Made by a program: the position numbers and the translations under genes. The notes below the pieces were generated by a model. It worked only from the letters and a program-made list of their open reading frames with translations, made no database searches and was not told where the DNA came from. 64,000 nucleotides of DNA from Takakia lepidozioides (taxonomy: Eukaryota; Streptophyta; Takakiopsida; Takakiales; Takakiaceae): positions 26,474,001 to 26,538,000 of the forward strand of contig CM060734.1 in the NCBI GenBank assembly GCA_030704615.1, given 5' to 3'. Below, piece after piece: positions 21,827 through 31,497 of the stretch (positions are counted from its first letter, which is position 1; each line of letters starts with the position of its first letter).

Positions 21827-22735
21827 TTATGCTGCAACCTCTTGAGCAGTCCCTGCCTGCTCAGTCAGTGACAAGGCCTCAGCCTGCCCTATCATCCCTT
21901 CTTTAAGGTCTTCCTCAGCCCGAGAAAAATCCCCAACCTCACCCATCACCCTAGCCGCCTTGGCTGCTAACTCCCTCTGAACCTCAAGCACCTCCCATGT
22001 ATGCCATGGATGTCTGCACCCCGTGATCCTCACCTGCTCGCCCCCACTCACTGCCTGTACCGTCTCGGTAGGCAAGGAGACTGTTAAGGGAAGTATGGTG
22101 ACTGAAGATGACCGCAGTCTACACTGCTTAGCCATACTCAGGCTAATAATCCAGGTTAAGCAATTGAGATCCATTGTTTGCCCCAACACCTGACGACGTG
22201 ATGCCTCAGAAAGAAATGGCACCGCCGTGGTACCAGTGGAGAAACCCATTGCCCGCTCACGCTCGGCAGCATTGGGCTCCAGTAACTGTTGCAACTTGAT
22301 ATCCCACAAGAGGATACGTCCACCATCTCGGAAAGCATGAGATCCTGGAAAGTTGAGAAGTGTAGGCAATGCTGCTTGTGGGTGACCCACCTTATTGACC
22401 ACTAGCAAAGGTGACCGGTCATCGTGTCTCACACGCTGAGACTGCCTCCCCATATCCAAAATGCTATCCACCGTGAGGTTTGGTGGCCGCTACACCCCAT
22501 CAAATGCACACTTGAGCAGTGTGGGTGGCATCAAGTTGGACCACCATAGTTGTGGGCGATGAATCCGTGATCCCACTGCAGCTGCATCTAGCAACACTGC
22601 TGACCCAAGGCAAGACCGCACTTGATGTACACTGGCCATCACCTTGGCCTGAGAATCACCCATCAATGGCACATTCTCTAAGATGTATGCTGGAGAGTCC
22701 GCCTATTGAAGTTGTAAATAACGCAAGATCCTCAA
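21827..22735 (-). pseudogene. Retrotransposon DNA methyltransferase, C-terminal part and linker (copy 2)
   Basis: This is the second half of a C5 cytosine DNA methyltransferase, cut from its N-terminal half by a LINE. Reading on the minus strand: ILENVPLMGDS (motif VI, Glu-Asn-Val), a segment with RIHRPQLWW (motif VIII region), a target-recognition region, AAERERAMGF (motif IX region) and RRQVLGQTMDLNCLTWI (motif X). The last part is continuous with an acidic linker ending EQAGTAQEVA. It matches 31,498-32,390 of the full element closely, and it keeps motif X in frame where that copy has a 1-base insertion. Homology stops at 21,827, just before RT would begin. Confidence 0.85.
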
Positions 22736-23385
22736 TGTTGGTACCTACCAAGGCCGAATCCCTGACCACACTGTCCCTCACTGGATCCTTCCGTGTATTT
22801 GTCCTCATTCACCCTGTACATGTCCCTCTCGGCTCTGCCCGGATATTTTACTTGTCCAAGGCTTACCCATCAATGCCCCCCTATCCACTTCCCCTTCCCC
22901 AAAACTAACCATTCACATACTGTCATGACCGATACCCAGCCCCCTCCACCCTAGAGAAACGACAAAAATATGCCCCCCTCATCCTCGCCATCCGCCAGGG
23001 TGGGTGGCGCACCAGCCCCCTATCAGTTATCACAGCCGGTACTAGAGGTGGGATTCATACCGCCAGTATAAACGCGTTACACGACAATCTGAAAATCCCT
23101 ATCCCCCCGATCCACAAATGCTTTAAAGCTATCCACCTCACTGCGCTTCGCTTCCGCACTGCCATCATCACCAATAAGCGACAACTCGAGTCCAACCCCT
23201 CTGCAGTACCCCAGGGTACCCCAGGCACCCCAGGCACCGCTACCCTATTTACTACCTCCCCCTGGTTACTCTGTGTCCCCTGGGCACCTGTTTTTTTTAT
23301 AGGGCCCACCCCCGAAAGGGGGCAGTAGCCGTAAGGCAAAGTGGCTCTTAGTTACGCCGGCTTTGGCCGGAGTCTTCTCTCGGAG
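22736..23385 (+). mobile_element. 5'-truncated LINE inserted in the methyltransferase
   Basis: Bounded by the 9-bp direct repeat GATCCTCAA (22,727-22,735 and 23,386-23,394), it interrupts methyltransferase homology cleanly. One frame carries a single TAA stop (22,906) and encodes the ORF2 C-terminus: STLEKRQKYAPLILAIRQG, SVITAGTRGGIHTASINAL, then CFKAIHLTALRFRTAIITNK. The R-K-Y and G-x-R-G pattern is like the region after RT in several LINE clades. The 3' end has a C-rich/G-rich hairpin and AGTCTTCTCTC, the same tail as the 87-bp insertion at 14.66 kb. Confidence 0.85.
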
Positions 23386-23825
23386 GATCCTCAACATCTC
23401 CCAAAACAAGCGCGACCTTGAGTCTTGCAATCCATTTCCATGTCTGGCCAATGAATGTCCTTGGCAGGGCCATCCTGCCACTAACAAATGAACGGGGCCC
23501 ACTCGCTCCAAATCTTGCGCCCCCATCAAAGAAATGTCTGCTGGCAATGCTCGCTGGTATCCACGCACTGCAGATACCGGCAACAAGTCAGGGTACTGCT
23601 GCACCAGCTGAGCAACATGGCCCAGTGAGACGCGTCGTGTAGTCTCATCCCTCTCCACGTATCGGTAATGCTGCACTCGTATACCTGCCTGTAGCACAGC
23701 AGCCAAACCAATGCGGATCCCGCTAAACAAGTCCAGAAGGTAGATGTCTTCATCCGGGTACTGCCACACAATAGATGTGGTGTCCAATGGCGACAACTGA
23801 GGTGGTTCTGGTGCAATCACCGCAC
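23386..23825 (-). pseudogene. Retrotransposon DNA methyltransferase, N-terminal part (copy 2)
   Basis: The frame reads YLLDLFSGIRIGLAAVLQAG (motif I, binding S-adenosylmethionine), then a V-E-R-D-E segment, and LLVAGWPCQGHSLARHGNG (motif IV with the catalytic Cys of Pro-Cys-Gln), followed by SRLFWEMLRIL. These are diagnostic of C5 DNA methyltransferases. This copy is better at motif I and IV than the full element, which has F-G-G-I-S and ARWPCQ. The frame then runs into the LINE. Upstream it is joined without a break to PLDTTSIVWQYPDEDI, the protease-methyltransferase linker. Confidence 0.9.
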
Positions 23826-24700
23826 TCTCCTCCTCTCATGACGGTACAAAAGCCTCTACCCAGGCTTATTGCACTCGTCGATCAGCAGCCCGCTGCAAAT
23901 CCTTGCTTGTGCCCTACATTAATGGAGTATGAGCAACCATGGCAGACAACTCCGTTGTACCATGCATGTCATCATGCTCTGTTGGAGGTGGCATATCCTC
24001 TGCACGAGTATTGCCTTCCATCAACTCTCCAAGCAAAGTAACTACAGCTGTGAAGGCTGTTGGTGTCGGCATCTTGCCCCGTTGGGCAACTGCAACTCTC
24101 CCAATGAATGCCACAGAGAGTTGCACATGACGGCCATCCCCTGACTGCCATCCAGGCCTATAGGAGGCGGACTCCTCCCAAAAATCCAGGTGAAGCCCAT
24201 GGGGTATAATACTGCCCCACCAACCAACACATCATATGAAACTGCATCCGTCACAATGGCCTTGGCTCGCATAACTGAGATGAGAACAAGGCTCCATGTT
24301 CACCTCTGTAAGCCTCAAACCTGCAATAGCAGCTCTACCCAGCATAAATGGCTGAGCTCCCGAGTCCAGCAATACTCGTAGTGGTCAAAACCTCCTGCCC
24401 GTCGACCCACTCAAATAGAAAACACCATCCTGGTTATCCAACAAAACAACTCTAGGTGTTACCATAGCGCGCTCAATGGCTGGCCTAGCTGGTAGCTCCG
24501 TCAATCTGGCAGCTGCAGCTTGCCATGGCGCAGCCGTGGCAGTCTTGACCCTCAACTCCTCTGACACAACACCTTCCACTAGCTCCGCATAGGATGAAGT
24601 GATCTCCCCACTCTCACAGAGTGTTGCTGCTAGTATGAACACTGCAGCAGATCGTACCCCCGGCGTTGCAATCATGGTCGCCGAGAACAATGGGGCCTAA
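23826..24700 (-). pseudogene. Retrotransposon aspartic protease and linker (copy 2)
   Basis: The segment reads RVLLDSGAQP (Asp-Ser-Gly, catalytic retropepsin motif) at about 24,350-24,380, directly after a TGA stop, then AKAIVTDAVSYDVLVGGAVL, the usual second half of gypsy proteases, in a shifted frame. A linker of about 150 residues connects to the methyltransferase. It is colinear with 32,765-33,672 of the full element but has lost a block near 24,270-24,300 and carries frameshifts. Confidence 0.8.
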
Positions 24701-25157
24701 CATACAGATATGGCCGCCCCCAGCAGCACACTGGTTGCACTAGCCTTGACAACAGGTATTGGTGCTACCCGTGTGGCTCTCCCCAATGGCACGCTAACCT
24801 CTGCCTTGGTATCAGTTGGACAAGAAGGTGCCATGGATGGCATTAACACTGTCTCTGCCAAGGTGAATGATTGAGGCAACCTGGCCTAACGGCTTGCCTC
24901 CTCACGTTGTGGATCCAACTCCACTTCTGCGCCTCGTGGCTCATGAACTCGTGCTGCTCCCCGAGTCACAGCTGCAGCAGAATCCACATGTACAAGTGAT
25001 CCTGCGAGTGCTGCTCCGCACATAAATCCCATGCTTCCTATGCCTACCATGTCTCCCCCGTCAGGATGACGCTGCTGAGGAGGAACAAGAGGTGGACCCT
25101 CAAGTCTTGGAGCCGGAGCTGTGGCCATGGCAGCGAGCTTTTGCTCTAGCTGCTGAC
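24701..25157 (-). pseudogene. Gag-protease linker (copy 2), truncated
   Basis: The frame has AAAVTRGAARV-EPRGAEVEL and DPQRE, matching 33,860-34,242 of the full element. It ends at LEQKLAAMAT with homology stopping at 25,157, where a CACTA-like terminus begins. Gag and the zinc knuckles are not present. Confidence 0.8.
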
Positions 25158-25189
25158 ACTATTGCAAAAAGGGGGATTTATTGACGGCA
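25158..25189 (+). mobile_element. CACTA-like terminal inverted repeat
   Basis: CACTATTGCAAAAAGGGGGA followed by TTTATTGACGGC has the start and base layout of plant CACTA (En/Spm) termini. It begins at the exact base where retrotransposon homology ends, as an insertion would. The adjoining TGA could be the 3-bp target duplication. The other end was not found in the window. Confidence 0.55.
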
Positions 25190-25490
25190 GCCGCGCCCCC
25201 ACGCCCCGTGCGACGCCAGCACCATGGCACCGATTTGCGACGCTGGGGTGTGGCAAGGTGGCGCCCCGGCGCTGCTTGTGACGCCGTCGCGTTGCAACCC
25301 AGCGCCGGGGCCATCCTGCGACGCCGAGACGTGGCAAGGTGGCCTCAAGGGCAAGAGGTAGCCCTTTCTTGCCATGCCTGGCCGTCGCAAAGGGGGGCGG
25401 CCCCACTTGCCACGCTCGGGCGTGGCAAGGTGGCTTGAAGGGGGAAAAGGCCTCTGCAACGGCCGGGCGTGGCAAGGGGGTATTGCGACG
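25190..25490. repeat. Hairpin array, TTGCCACGC / GCGTGGCAA family
   Basis: Repeats include the perfect hairpin TTGCCACGC-TCGG-GCGTGGCAA (25,409-25,430) and variants TGCGACGCTGG-, TGCGACGCCGAGA-CGTGGCAAGG. It directly follows the CACTA-like terminus, the position of subterminal repeats in CACTA elements. Apparent proteins through this part are artefacts. Confidence 0.7.
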
Positions 25491-25539
25491 GGTTTTTTTG
25501 GCTTTAGGGTCAGGGAGAGGGGGTGGGGACGGGGGATGG

Positions 25540-25622
25540 GACTCTTGGGGGGGGGGGGGGGCACCTCTCTGTTTTTCTTTCTTTGCCCCCCCTCTCTCTC
25601 TCCCTCTCTCTCTTGGTTGTTA
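25540..25622. repeat. Poly-G and CT-rich simple repeat
   Basis: A run of about 14 G followed by (CT)n. The text CACCTCTCTGTTTTTCTTTC recurs at 27,113, pointing to a duplicated segment. Confidence 0.8.
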
Positions 25623-25624
25623 AT

Positions 25625-26236
25625 AGATTTGTTTGCAAGATGGCTGTCACATTCAACATTTTCAAGGACTTCCACTAATGGGAAGATGCTGACTAGTATT
25701 GTGAAGTCAGTGTTTTGGGTCAGCTCAAAAACACAAACATCTCTTCCTACCTTGGGAGGGCAGCATCGAGACCGCGATCCCCGCGCGACCTCCGAGCCGC
25801 CGCCGCCGCAGGTATGCTCCACGCCTCTGCTTGCTGCCCTTTCGTTTCTTCCCTCTTTCCCTCCCCCACTCTTCTCTCCACAAGCTTTTGGCCCGGCGGT
25901 GATACCAATCCTACAGAGCCATGAATTCACCCCAGTATGGATCCAAAGATACTCCCTAGGTGGTGGAGTTACCTGCCTTCGTTTGCCAAACTTATCAAAC
26001 ACTTGAACAGTAAAATTAGAGTATGAAACGAGAGTGAAGACAAGTTGGTCTCCGATTTTGAGGTCGAGGTTGAATGCAAACTCCCTCCACCTGCCAATCA
26101 CGAAACAACATTCGCTCATACTACGTCTACTTGGGGGACTGGGCCATATCCTCGAACTCATCCCCGCTACTTGTTGAGGCTGATGACTCCGAGGTGCCAT
26201 GGCCAGACCGACCATGCGCCTGAGCACCTGAAACAT
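25625..26236 (-). pseudogene. B3 DNA-binding domain gene fragment
   Basis: Two B3-like C-terminal halves are visible on the minus strand. The first reads GRWREFAFNLDLKIGDQLVF and SYSNFTVQVFDKFGKR (about 25,975-26,110) and ends at a plausible GT splice donor. The second reads DVCVFELTQNTDFTI then VSIFPLVEVLENVE (about 25,640-25,740). The W-x-x-F...L-x-x-GD-x-x-V/F-x-L pattern is characteristic of plant B3 (REM-like) transcription factors, which bind DNA. The sequence between could be an intron. N-terminal B3 halves are not recognised, so this is a partial gene, possibly captured by a CACTA element whose terminus is just to the left. Confidence 0.6.
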
Positions 26237-26299
26237 CTGTCACTCCCACAGAGCTCTGGTACAATCCCATTTCATCCCCCACCTCATCAAAACTAATGT

Positions 26300-27449
26300 C
26301 CTATGTTGTACTCCCCACTATGTGGGTCATGGTATTCATGAGCCTATGCCAACCATGCTCCTTGGTGTACGCGAACTCCACCAAAGATGGCCCATGAGCA
26401 TTGGGGTAATATCTCCATATCAGGTGGAGATTGTTAAGCAGTGCCTGAAAAAGCAGACGCACTTCAGATAGTCCTGGATTAGGATTGGAACTCATTGATG
26501 TGCAGGTCAAATCAATTGATGGCTTCCAGGGGAGGAAAAAAATATCATCATATTTTCTGTTGTCCGAGCAAATAGAGCTAGCAACATAGGCTTCTTGGAC
26601 AATGAACGCAGGCTAAATGTTGCATTGACTCATGGCAGGTGTTTACATTTCTACACCCTGATTTGTCCCCTTCCCAACTGTCTGCCCCCATTAGAGGTTT
26701 CATAAAGCTTCCCTTTTCCTAGTGGTTGTTATCTTGCATGTGAGCTTAGCGACTAAGCAAGGCTGGAGATAGAGTACGATGACAGTAGATGCTGTAGAGA
26801 CTAATGACTGAGCAAATGAAGGTGAACAGTCAAACATGGCAAGGCCAAGGGTTAGGCCTTTGGATAGCAAGCAGCAAATACCAAGGGGTATTCTCAGAGC
26901 AAGGGAATCCTCAAAGGAGGATCTGATGTGAGTGTTTGGGGAGGGAGCCACACAAGCCTGTTCTTGATAAGCAAGACTAAGAGCATAGCATGCTATGGTA
27001 CTCCTTGGCAAGTAGCAAGATGAGGATTCAACCATCACATCACCGCATTCACTAAAGGCATGAACAGAATCAAGACACAAGGAACAAACAAGGAATTTTG
27101 TGACAAGACCCCACCTCTCTGTTTTTCTTTCCTTGCCCTCTCTCATTCTCTCTCCCTCTCTTTTGTGCTACTCACCAAAAACAAAAAAAAACCAGAATTT
27201 GTAGATTGTGACCTTCATCGAGACCATGATGCACATGTGATGGGTGTAATTTTTTGGATATCCCATTAACATATGTGATTTACATAGCGTAAAGTCTTGG
27301 TGCCAATTTGCATCACTTGCTCCAGTTGCACGTTGTTGCTTTTGTGGGAGTCGTTTGACACAACCACCTAAGTCGTAACAGTTGTAACATCCATTTCAGG
27401 ATCCAGAGAGAGAGGGACACATGATTGCAAGACCATTGATTAATCATAG
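26300..27449. other. Unassigned sequence with one 148-aa frame
   Basis: The minus-strand frame at 26,700-27,146 has no recognisable domain and no good coding signs. A CT-rich simple repeat lies at 27,110-27,170. Confidence 0.4.
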
Positions 27450-27605
27450 TGTCGTGCGCATACATATCGCTACACAACTACATCGTTGTCCAAAACCACA
27501 CAACACATGCGCACACCACACACTAGTATACCACTAGTCCAACCACTAGGTTGCCACTAGTCAGTCGCTAGGCTGCCCACTATGGCAGTCACTAGTCCAC
27601 CACAA
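27450..27605 (-). repeat. A block, outer copy
   Basis: It starts TGTCGTGCGC and ends CCACCACAA. It is nearly identical to 27,935-28,113, which has about 21 extra bases. The two copies bracket the left LTR; the right LTR has neither. It is rich in CTAG (ACTAGT) repeats. Confidence 0.85.
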
Positions 27606-27932
27606 TGATAAAGAAGAAGAATACAAGCACAAGCTCATGCGAGCTCACAAAGCTGAAGCATAAACTCATGCATATATAAACTCATCACTCAAATACAAGT
27701 CAAGCCAAGTGCACCCCACGCCATGGGGAATCCACACTACGGCGCCATAGCTAGGCGCGGTGAGGCTCAACTCGAGAAAGATGAGCCTCCCGCACTTGCC
27801 GTGAAGATAACCACGCTAGGGCCTAAATCTGCCTTGACCCCTAGATTGATACTTTGGCCAATCCCAAATGTCAATATGTAAAAGCTAGCTATTTCCTAGC
27901 TAGTTTCACACTAGTGGTGAAATAACTTGACA
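27606..27932 (-). repeat. 3' LTR (left)
   Basis: It matches 38,247-38,568. Both copies begin TGATAAAG and end CTTGACA, so in the sense of the element they run TGTCAAG...CTTTATCA, with the TG...CA ends of LTRs. The self-complementary priming site CTCGAGAAAGATGAGC is at 27,771-27,786. The left copy has a 10-bp longer variant near 27,705-27,730. Confidence 0.9.
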
Positions 27933-27934
27933 GC

Positions 27935-28113
27935 TGTCGTGCGCATACATATCGCTACACAACTACATCGCTGTCCAAAACCACATAACACATGTGCATA
28001 CCACACACTAGTATATCACCAGTCTACCACTAGTCCAGCCACTAGTCCAACCACTAGGCTGTCACTAGTCAGTCGCTAGGCTGCCCACTATGGCAGTCAC
28101 TAGTCCACCACAA
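27935..28113 (-). repeat. A block, inner copy
   Basis: Lies between the polypurine tract and the left LTR. See 27,450-27,605 for the match. If the LTR begins right after the polypurine tract, this block would be its first part. Confidence 0.8.
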
Positions 28114-28125
28114 TTGCCCCCCTAG
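28114..28125 (-). promoter_or_regulatory. Putative polypurine tract
   Basis: On the minus strand it reads CTAGGGGGGCAA and is followed at once by TTGTGGTGG. A purine run directly before the 3' terminal block primes plus-strand synthesis in LTR retrotransposons. The position is right but only six G are uninterrupted. Confidence 0.55.
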
Positions 28126-28372
28126 CTGGTGCTTAGGTCCCTCTAAGTCCAGGTAGCCACAAGATGTGATAGTGACCGTAGCCTCACTAAGTCCTCCACC
28201 ACTGTTCCTACTACACTCAAACTCGATAAATCAAGAGGCCAGGTGCAAGAGTTGCCCTATCGTTAGTCGTCGTCTTGCAACTTGTGAACTTGAACCTGGG
28301 ATCTCGTATATTGACTCCTATGAGTTTGGCCTCCTATGTCTTGTTAGCTGCCTCTAGTCATGTCCACTGCCA

Positions 28373-28560
28373 CTATCCCAAGCAGTGTGGACACAACCAA
28401 TCTCCATCAGGAACCTTCTCAAGAGGTGGTGTCAAGCATCCCATGTGCCAACCTCTTGAGCATCAATCATACACCAGCATGGTGGCTGCCCCTTTGGCAG
28501 ACCCACAGAGCATGCACCTCAAACCTGCAGGTACCACTGCCAAGTTTGGGTCAACTCTGC
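28373..28560 (-). pseudogene. PHD finger at the integrase C-terminus
   Basis: The integrase frame ends LRCMLCGSAKGAATMLVYD at a TGA (28,463), and the same frame goes on CSRGWHMGCLTPPLEKVP then DGDWLCPHCLG to a TAG at 28,373. This is a PHD zinc finger: C-x2-C, (C)-D-x-C, G-W-H-x-x-C, W-x-C-P-x-C. The third ligand Cys is Tyr here and the x next to it is the stop, so this copy is damaged, but the rest is intact. PHD fingers read histone H3 tails, often lysine-4 methylation. It occupies the place where chromoviruses carry a chromodomain, so a role in choosing integration sites is a reasonable inference. Confidence 0.85.
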
Positions 28561-29707
28561 CATCGACATTGGGAAGGTGACATGGCGCACAATTATGCAC
28601 ATGGTCTTTCCAAGTCATGCCATCCCAACCTTCCAAGATCAGGACTCCTGAGGGCAACACCTCTCGAACCCTCAGAATAACACACCCTGCAGTGACATCC
28701 AGGGTCGTAAGAGCAGTATGCTGCAAATAAACATAGTCACCAGGGCTAAACCTCCGAACCCCAGGACGATATCCTCCACCACGTATAGTGGCATACCTCA
28801 ACGTATCACGGTGCTGTGCAATGGCAAGGTTCTCAAAAGCCATGGGCATGACTTTCTTGAACAACTCTGCATGCTGATCACATGCACGTACCCACACGTG
28901 TGGATCGTCAAGGTTCAGGACTTGAGTAGTGTCCCTACAAATGGCTGCAGGCAAATCCGGCTCTCGGCCAAAGAGAAGGAAATATGGTGAGAAAGAGGCA
29001 AGTGATGCTTGTTTGCTGAACCTGTAGCCCATGGCTAACCAAGGCACCTGAAGATCCCAATCTCCTAGGTGTCCTTTCTGCAAGCCATACTTGCGTAAAC
29101 CCCTCTTCACCGTCTGAACAACTCTCTCTGCCAAGCCATCGGCCTCAGGATGATCCCGAGAAATGGTGGTGCGGTGGTCTATCAAGGCTTTATCACACAA
29201 AACCTGAAACTCCCCTAAGAACTCTCTCCCTTGGTCCGTGAGTACCTCAGCTGGAGCACCGAATCGGCTAAGCACACGATCCAAGAATGCATACGCAGCC
29301 CCCTCACTAGCCTTGTCAGGCAATGGAACCAACTCAATCCACTTGGAGAAGTGCTCCACCATCACCAACACATATCTGTGGTGGCGCATAGTCAGTGGCA
29401 AGGGTCCTGCGAAGTCAAGACTCCACCTGTAGCCCAATCCCATGATTGTTAAAGGATGCAACTGTGGTGTAGGGGCGTTGAATGAAGCATGCACCCTGTC
29501 ACACACCATGCATCTAGCCACGAAGTGTTGCACCTCTGCATGCATACCACGCCACCAATACTGCCCCTGCAGTAAACTGTGAGTGCGTCGCACTCCAAAA
29601 TGCCCCAACTCCTCATGGGCATGCTGCACTAACCGTGCACGCTGTGTTGGGTGAGGCACAATCCTCACCCGACCATCCTCCCACACTCGGAGTAGGTGTA
29701 TCCCCTC
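28561..29707 (-). CDS. Integrase of the methyltransferase retrotransposon
   Basis: The frame is open for 407 codons to the PHD region. The zinc-binding N-terminus reads HAHEELGHFGVRRT then CMVCDRVH (H-H-C-C). The catalytic core reads WSLDFAGPLPLTMRHHRYV (first Asp), EVLTDQGREFLGEF (second Asp) and DHPEADGLAERVVQTVKRGL (Glu), so the D-D-E triad is complete. A C-terminal module follows: FSPGDYVYLQHTALT, VREVLPSGVLILEGWDG. Its job is insertion of the cDNA into the genome. A TAG or similar stop separates it from RNase H near 29,706. It is one of the best-preserved parts of the element. Confidence 0.95.
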
Positions 29708-30575
29708 CTACTTGAACCTCTTGGCTCGTTGCAAGATCCGATCCCTCTCCCTGACAGTCACAGTGGCTACCGTGTCTCCAGTATGGAGGTAGTCCAACAC
29801 AGCCGAATCCTCATGTATATCTCTGGTACCACCTGGCTCATCACTAGCCTCAGGGTCCTCAGACACTCCGTCTATAGTCATCCCTGTTAGAGGTCCAACC
29901 TGACCTCCCGATGCCAAGATACACAAAAATGCATATGCGTGCCATCTCGGCACCATCTCCTCATCTGTCTCACTATGCCAGCGAGCTCCAATGTCATCCT
30001 GTTGGCTCATGCATGGATTGCGACTCAATCCATCCGCATCCCGATTGACCAAACCCGGTCGATGCACAACCTGAAAGTCATACTTCTGGAGTATGAGTGC
30101 CCACCGTGCAAGCTTCCCCGTAAGCTTGTCTGACTCCATCAACCACTTGAGTGGCTGGTGATCCGTGACAAGGGTCAAGAGATTGTCGTATAGATAGCAC
30201 CTGAAGCGTGCCACGGCCCACACTGCAGCTAAGCACTCTCCCTCATATGAGCTATACTTAGCCTCTGCAGTGTTGTTTGAGCGGCTAGCATAAGCCACTA
30301 CAAACTCTCTTCCCTCATCATCCACATGTGTGAGCACCGCTCCAAGCCCCAGCATGCTCCAATCCGTATGCAGGTGAAAGGGACGCCTCCTGATAGGTTG
30401 TCTCAGGATAGGCGCCGATGTCAACCTTGCCTTGAGCTCTTGAAAAGCTCCTTCCTGCTCATCTTCCCACTGCTACTCCTGGTCCACCTTGGTCAGCTTG
30501 GTTAGAGCCTTTTCAATGGCACTAAATCCCTTGACAAACCGTCTATAATAGTTTGCCAACCCCATGAAAGCTCGA
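29708..30575 (-). CDS. RNase H and connection domain
   Basis: The connection segment (FMGLANYYRRFVKGFSAIEK, interrupted by one stop near 30,474) leads into RNase H: FHLHTDWSMLGLGAVLTHVD (first Asp), YEGECLAAVWAVARFRCYLY (Glu), VTDHQPLKWLM (Asp), and the end motif VNRDADGLSRNP. The order and spacing fit gypsy RNase H, which digests the RNA template. It is in the same frame as RT and integrase. Confidence 0.9.
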
Positions 30576-30577
30576 AC

Positions 30578-31497
30578 TCAGCTCACATCCGTGGGGCGTG
30601 GAATTTGTGCAATGGCCTCAACCTTAGTCTGTTGTACCCCCAATCCTCCAGGATATATCATGTGACCCAGATACTCAATCTGGTTGTGGAAAAACTTGCA
30701 CTTCCCCGGATGCAACTTCAATCCGTGCGCTCTTAAGCGCTCCAATACCACCTGAAGGTGTCTCTCATGCTCCTCCACCGTAGCACTAAAGATGATGATG
30801 TCATCTATGTAGCACCGAGCAAAGTCCACCCCTGCTAGAATCCTATCCATGACTCTCTGAAACTCTGCAGGAGCGTTCTTAAGCCCAAATGGTAAGAACT
30901 GCCACTGATATAGGCAATCCTTGCCATGCTCATTGATCCCCCAGAATGCTGTTTTCTGCTTGTCCACCTCCTTGATCGGCAACTGGTGATATCCGGATCG
31001 TAAATCCAAAGTGCTAAAGACCTTAGCATGCCCGATGGCATCAAAGATCTCCTCTGGTGTTGGCATGGCATACTTATCAGACTTGGTCTGACAATTTACA
31101 GGCCGGTAATTACCGCACATACGTCTCTCCGTCCAATTGCCATAGACATCCTTCTTGGCTGGCATCACTGTGGCTGAAGCATACTCTCCACCAGAGAGCT
31201 CCACCAAACCAGCCTCCCAGAGATCTTGAGTCCTCATTTGAATCAAAGACCTCTCCATGTCACTGTATCTATAGGGTCTCCGAAAGATTGGCGTGTCAGT
31301 AGCCAACTCAATATGAATCTCTTGACCCTTCAGTGCTCCTAAGTCCTTCAAACTGAAGGCAAAGCAATTCCTGTAAGCCCTCAGGAACCGCCGTATACGT
31401 TGTCTCTCTCCTCCGGTGACAATGGGTCCAGTGTCAGGCTCCCAATTGTCCTCCGTAACTGAAACCTTAAGTCCAGTGGGCTTAGAGGTAGAGAGCC
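30578..31497 (-). CDS. Reverse transcriptase
   Basis: A pre-RT linker (PTGLKVSVTEDNWEPDTGPI, open from a TAG at about 31,498) continues into KDLGALKGQEIHIEL, then the RT fingers FRRPYRYSDMERSLIQ, YRPVNCQTKSDKYAMPTPEE, palm VFSTLDLRSGYHQLPI with the first Asp, LPFGLKNAPAEFQRVMD, and FARCYIDDIIIFS with the Y-x-D-D catalytic box. All seven RT blocks can be seen and the frame is open up to a TGA at 30,578. It copies the element RNA to cDNA. Identity to Ty3/gypsy is clear from GYHQLPI and the VEEHERHLQVVLERLR continuation. Confidence 0.95.

Noticed and set aside
25178-25625. C-terminal part of the 352-residue minus-strand frame
   Set aside because: Only 25,625-26,236 shows B3 features; the rest translates simple repeats and the GCCACGC hairpin array.
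26700-27146. 148-residue minus-strand protein as a gene
   Set aside because: No domain, no flanking exons, and composition like the surrounding non-coding DNA.
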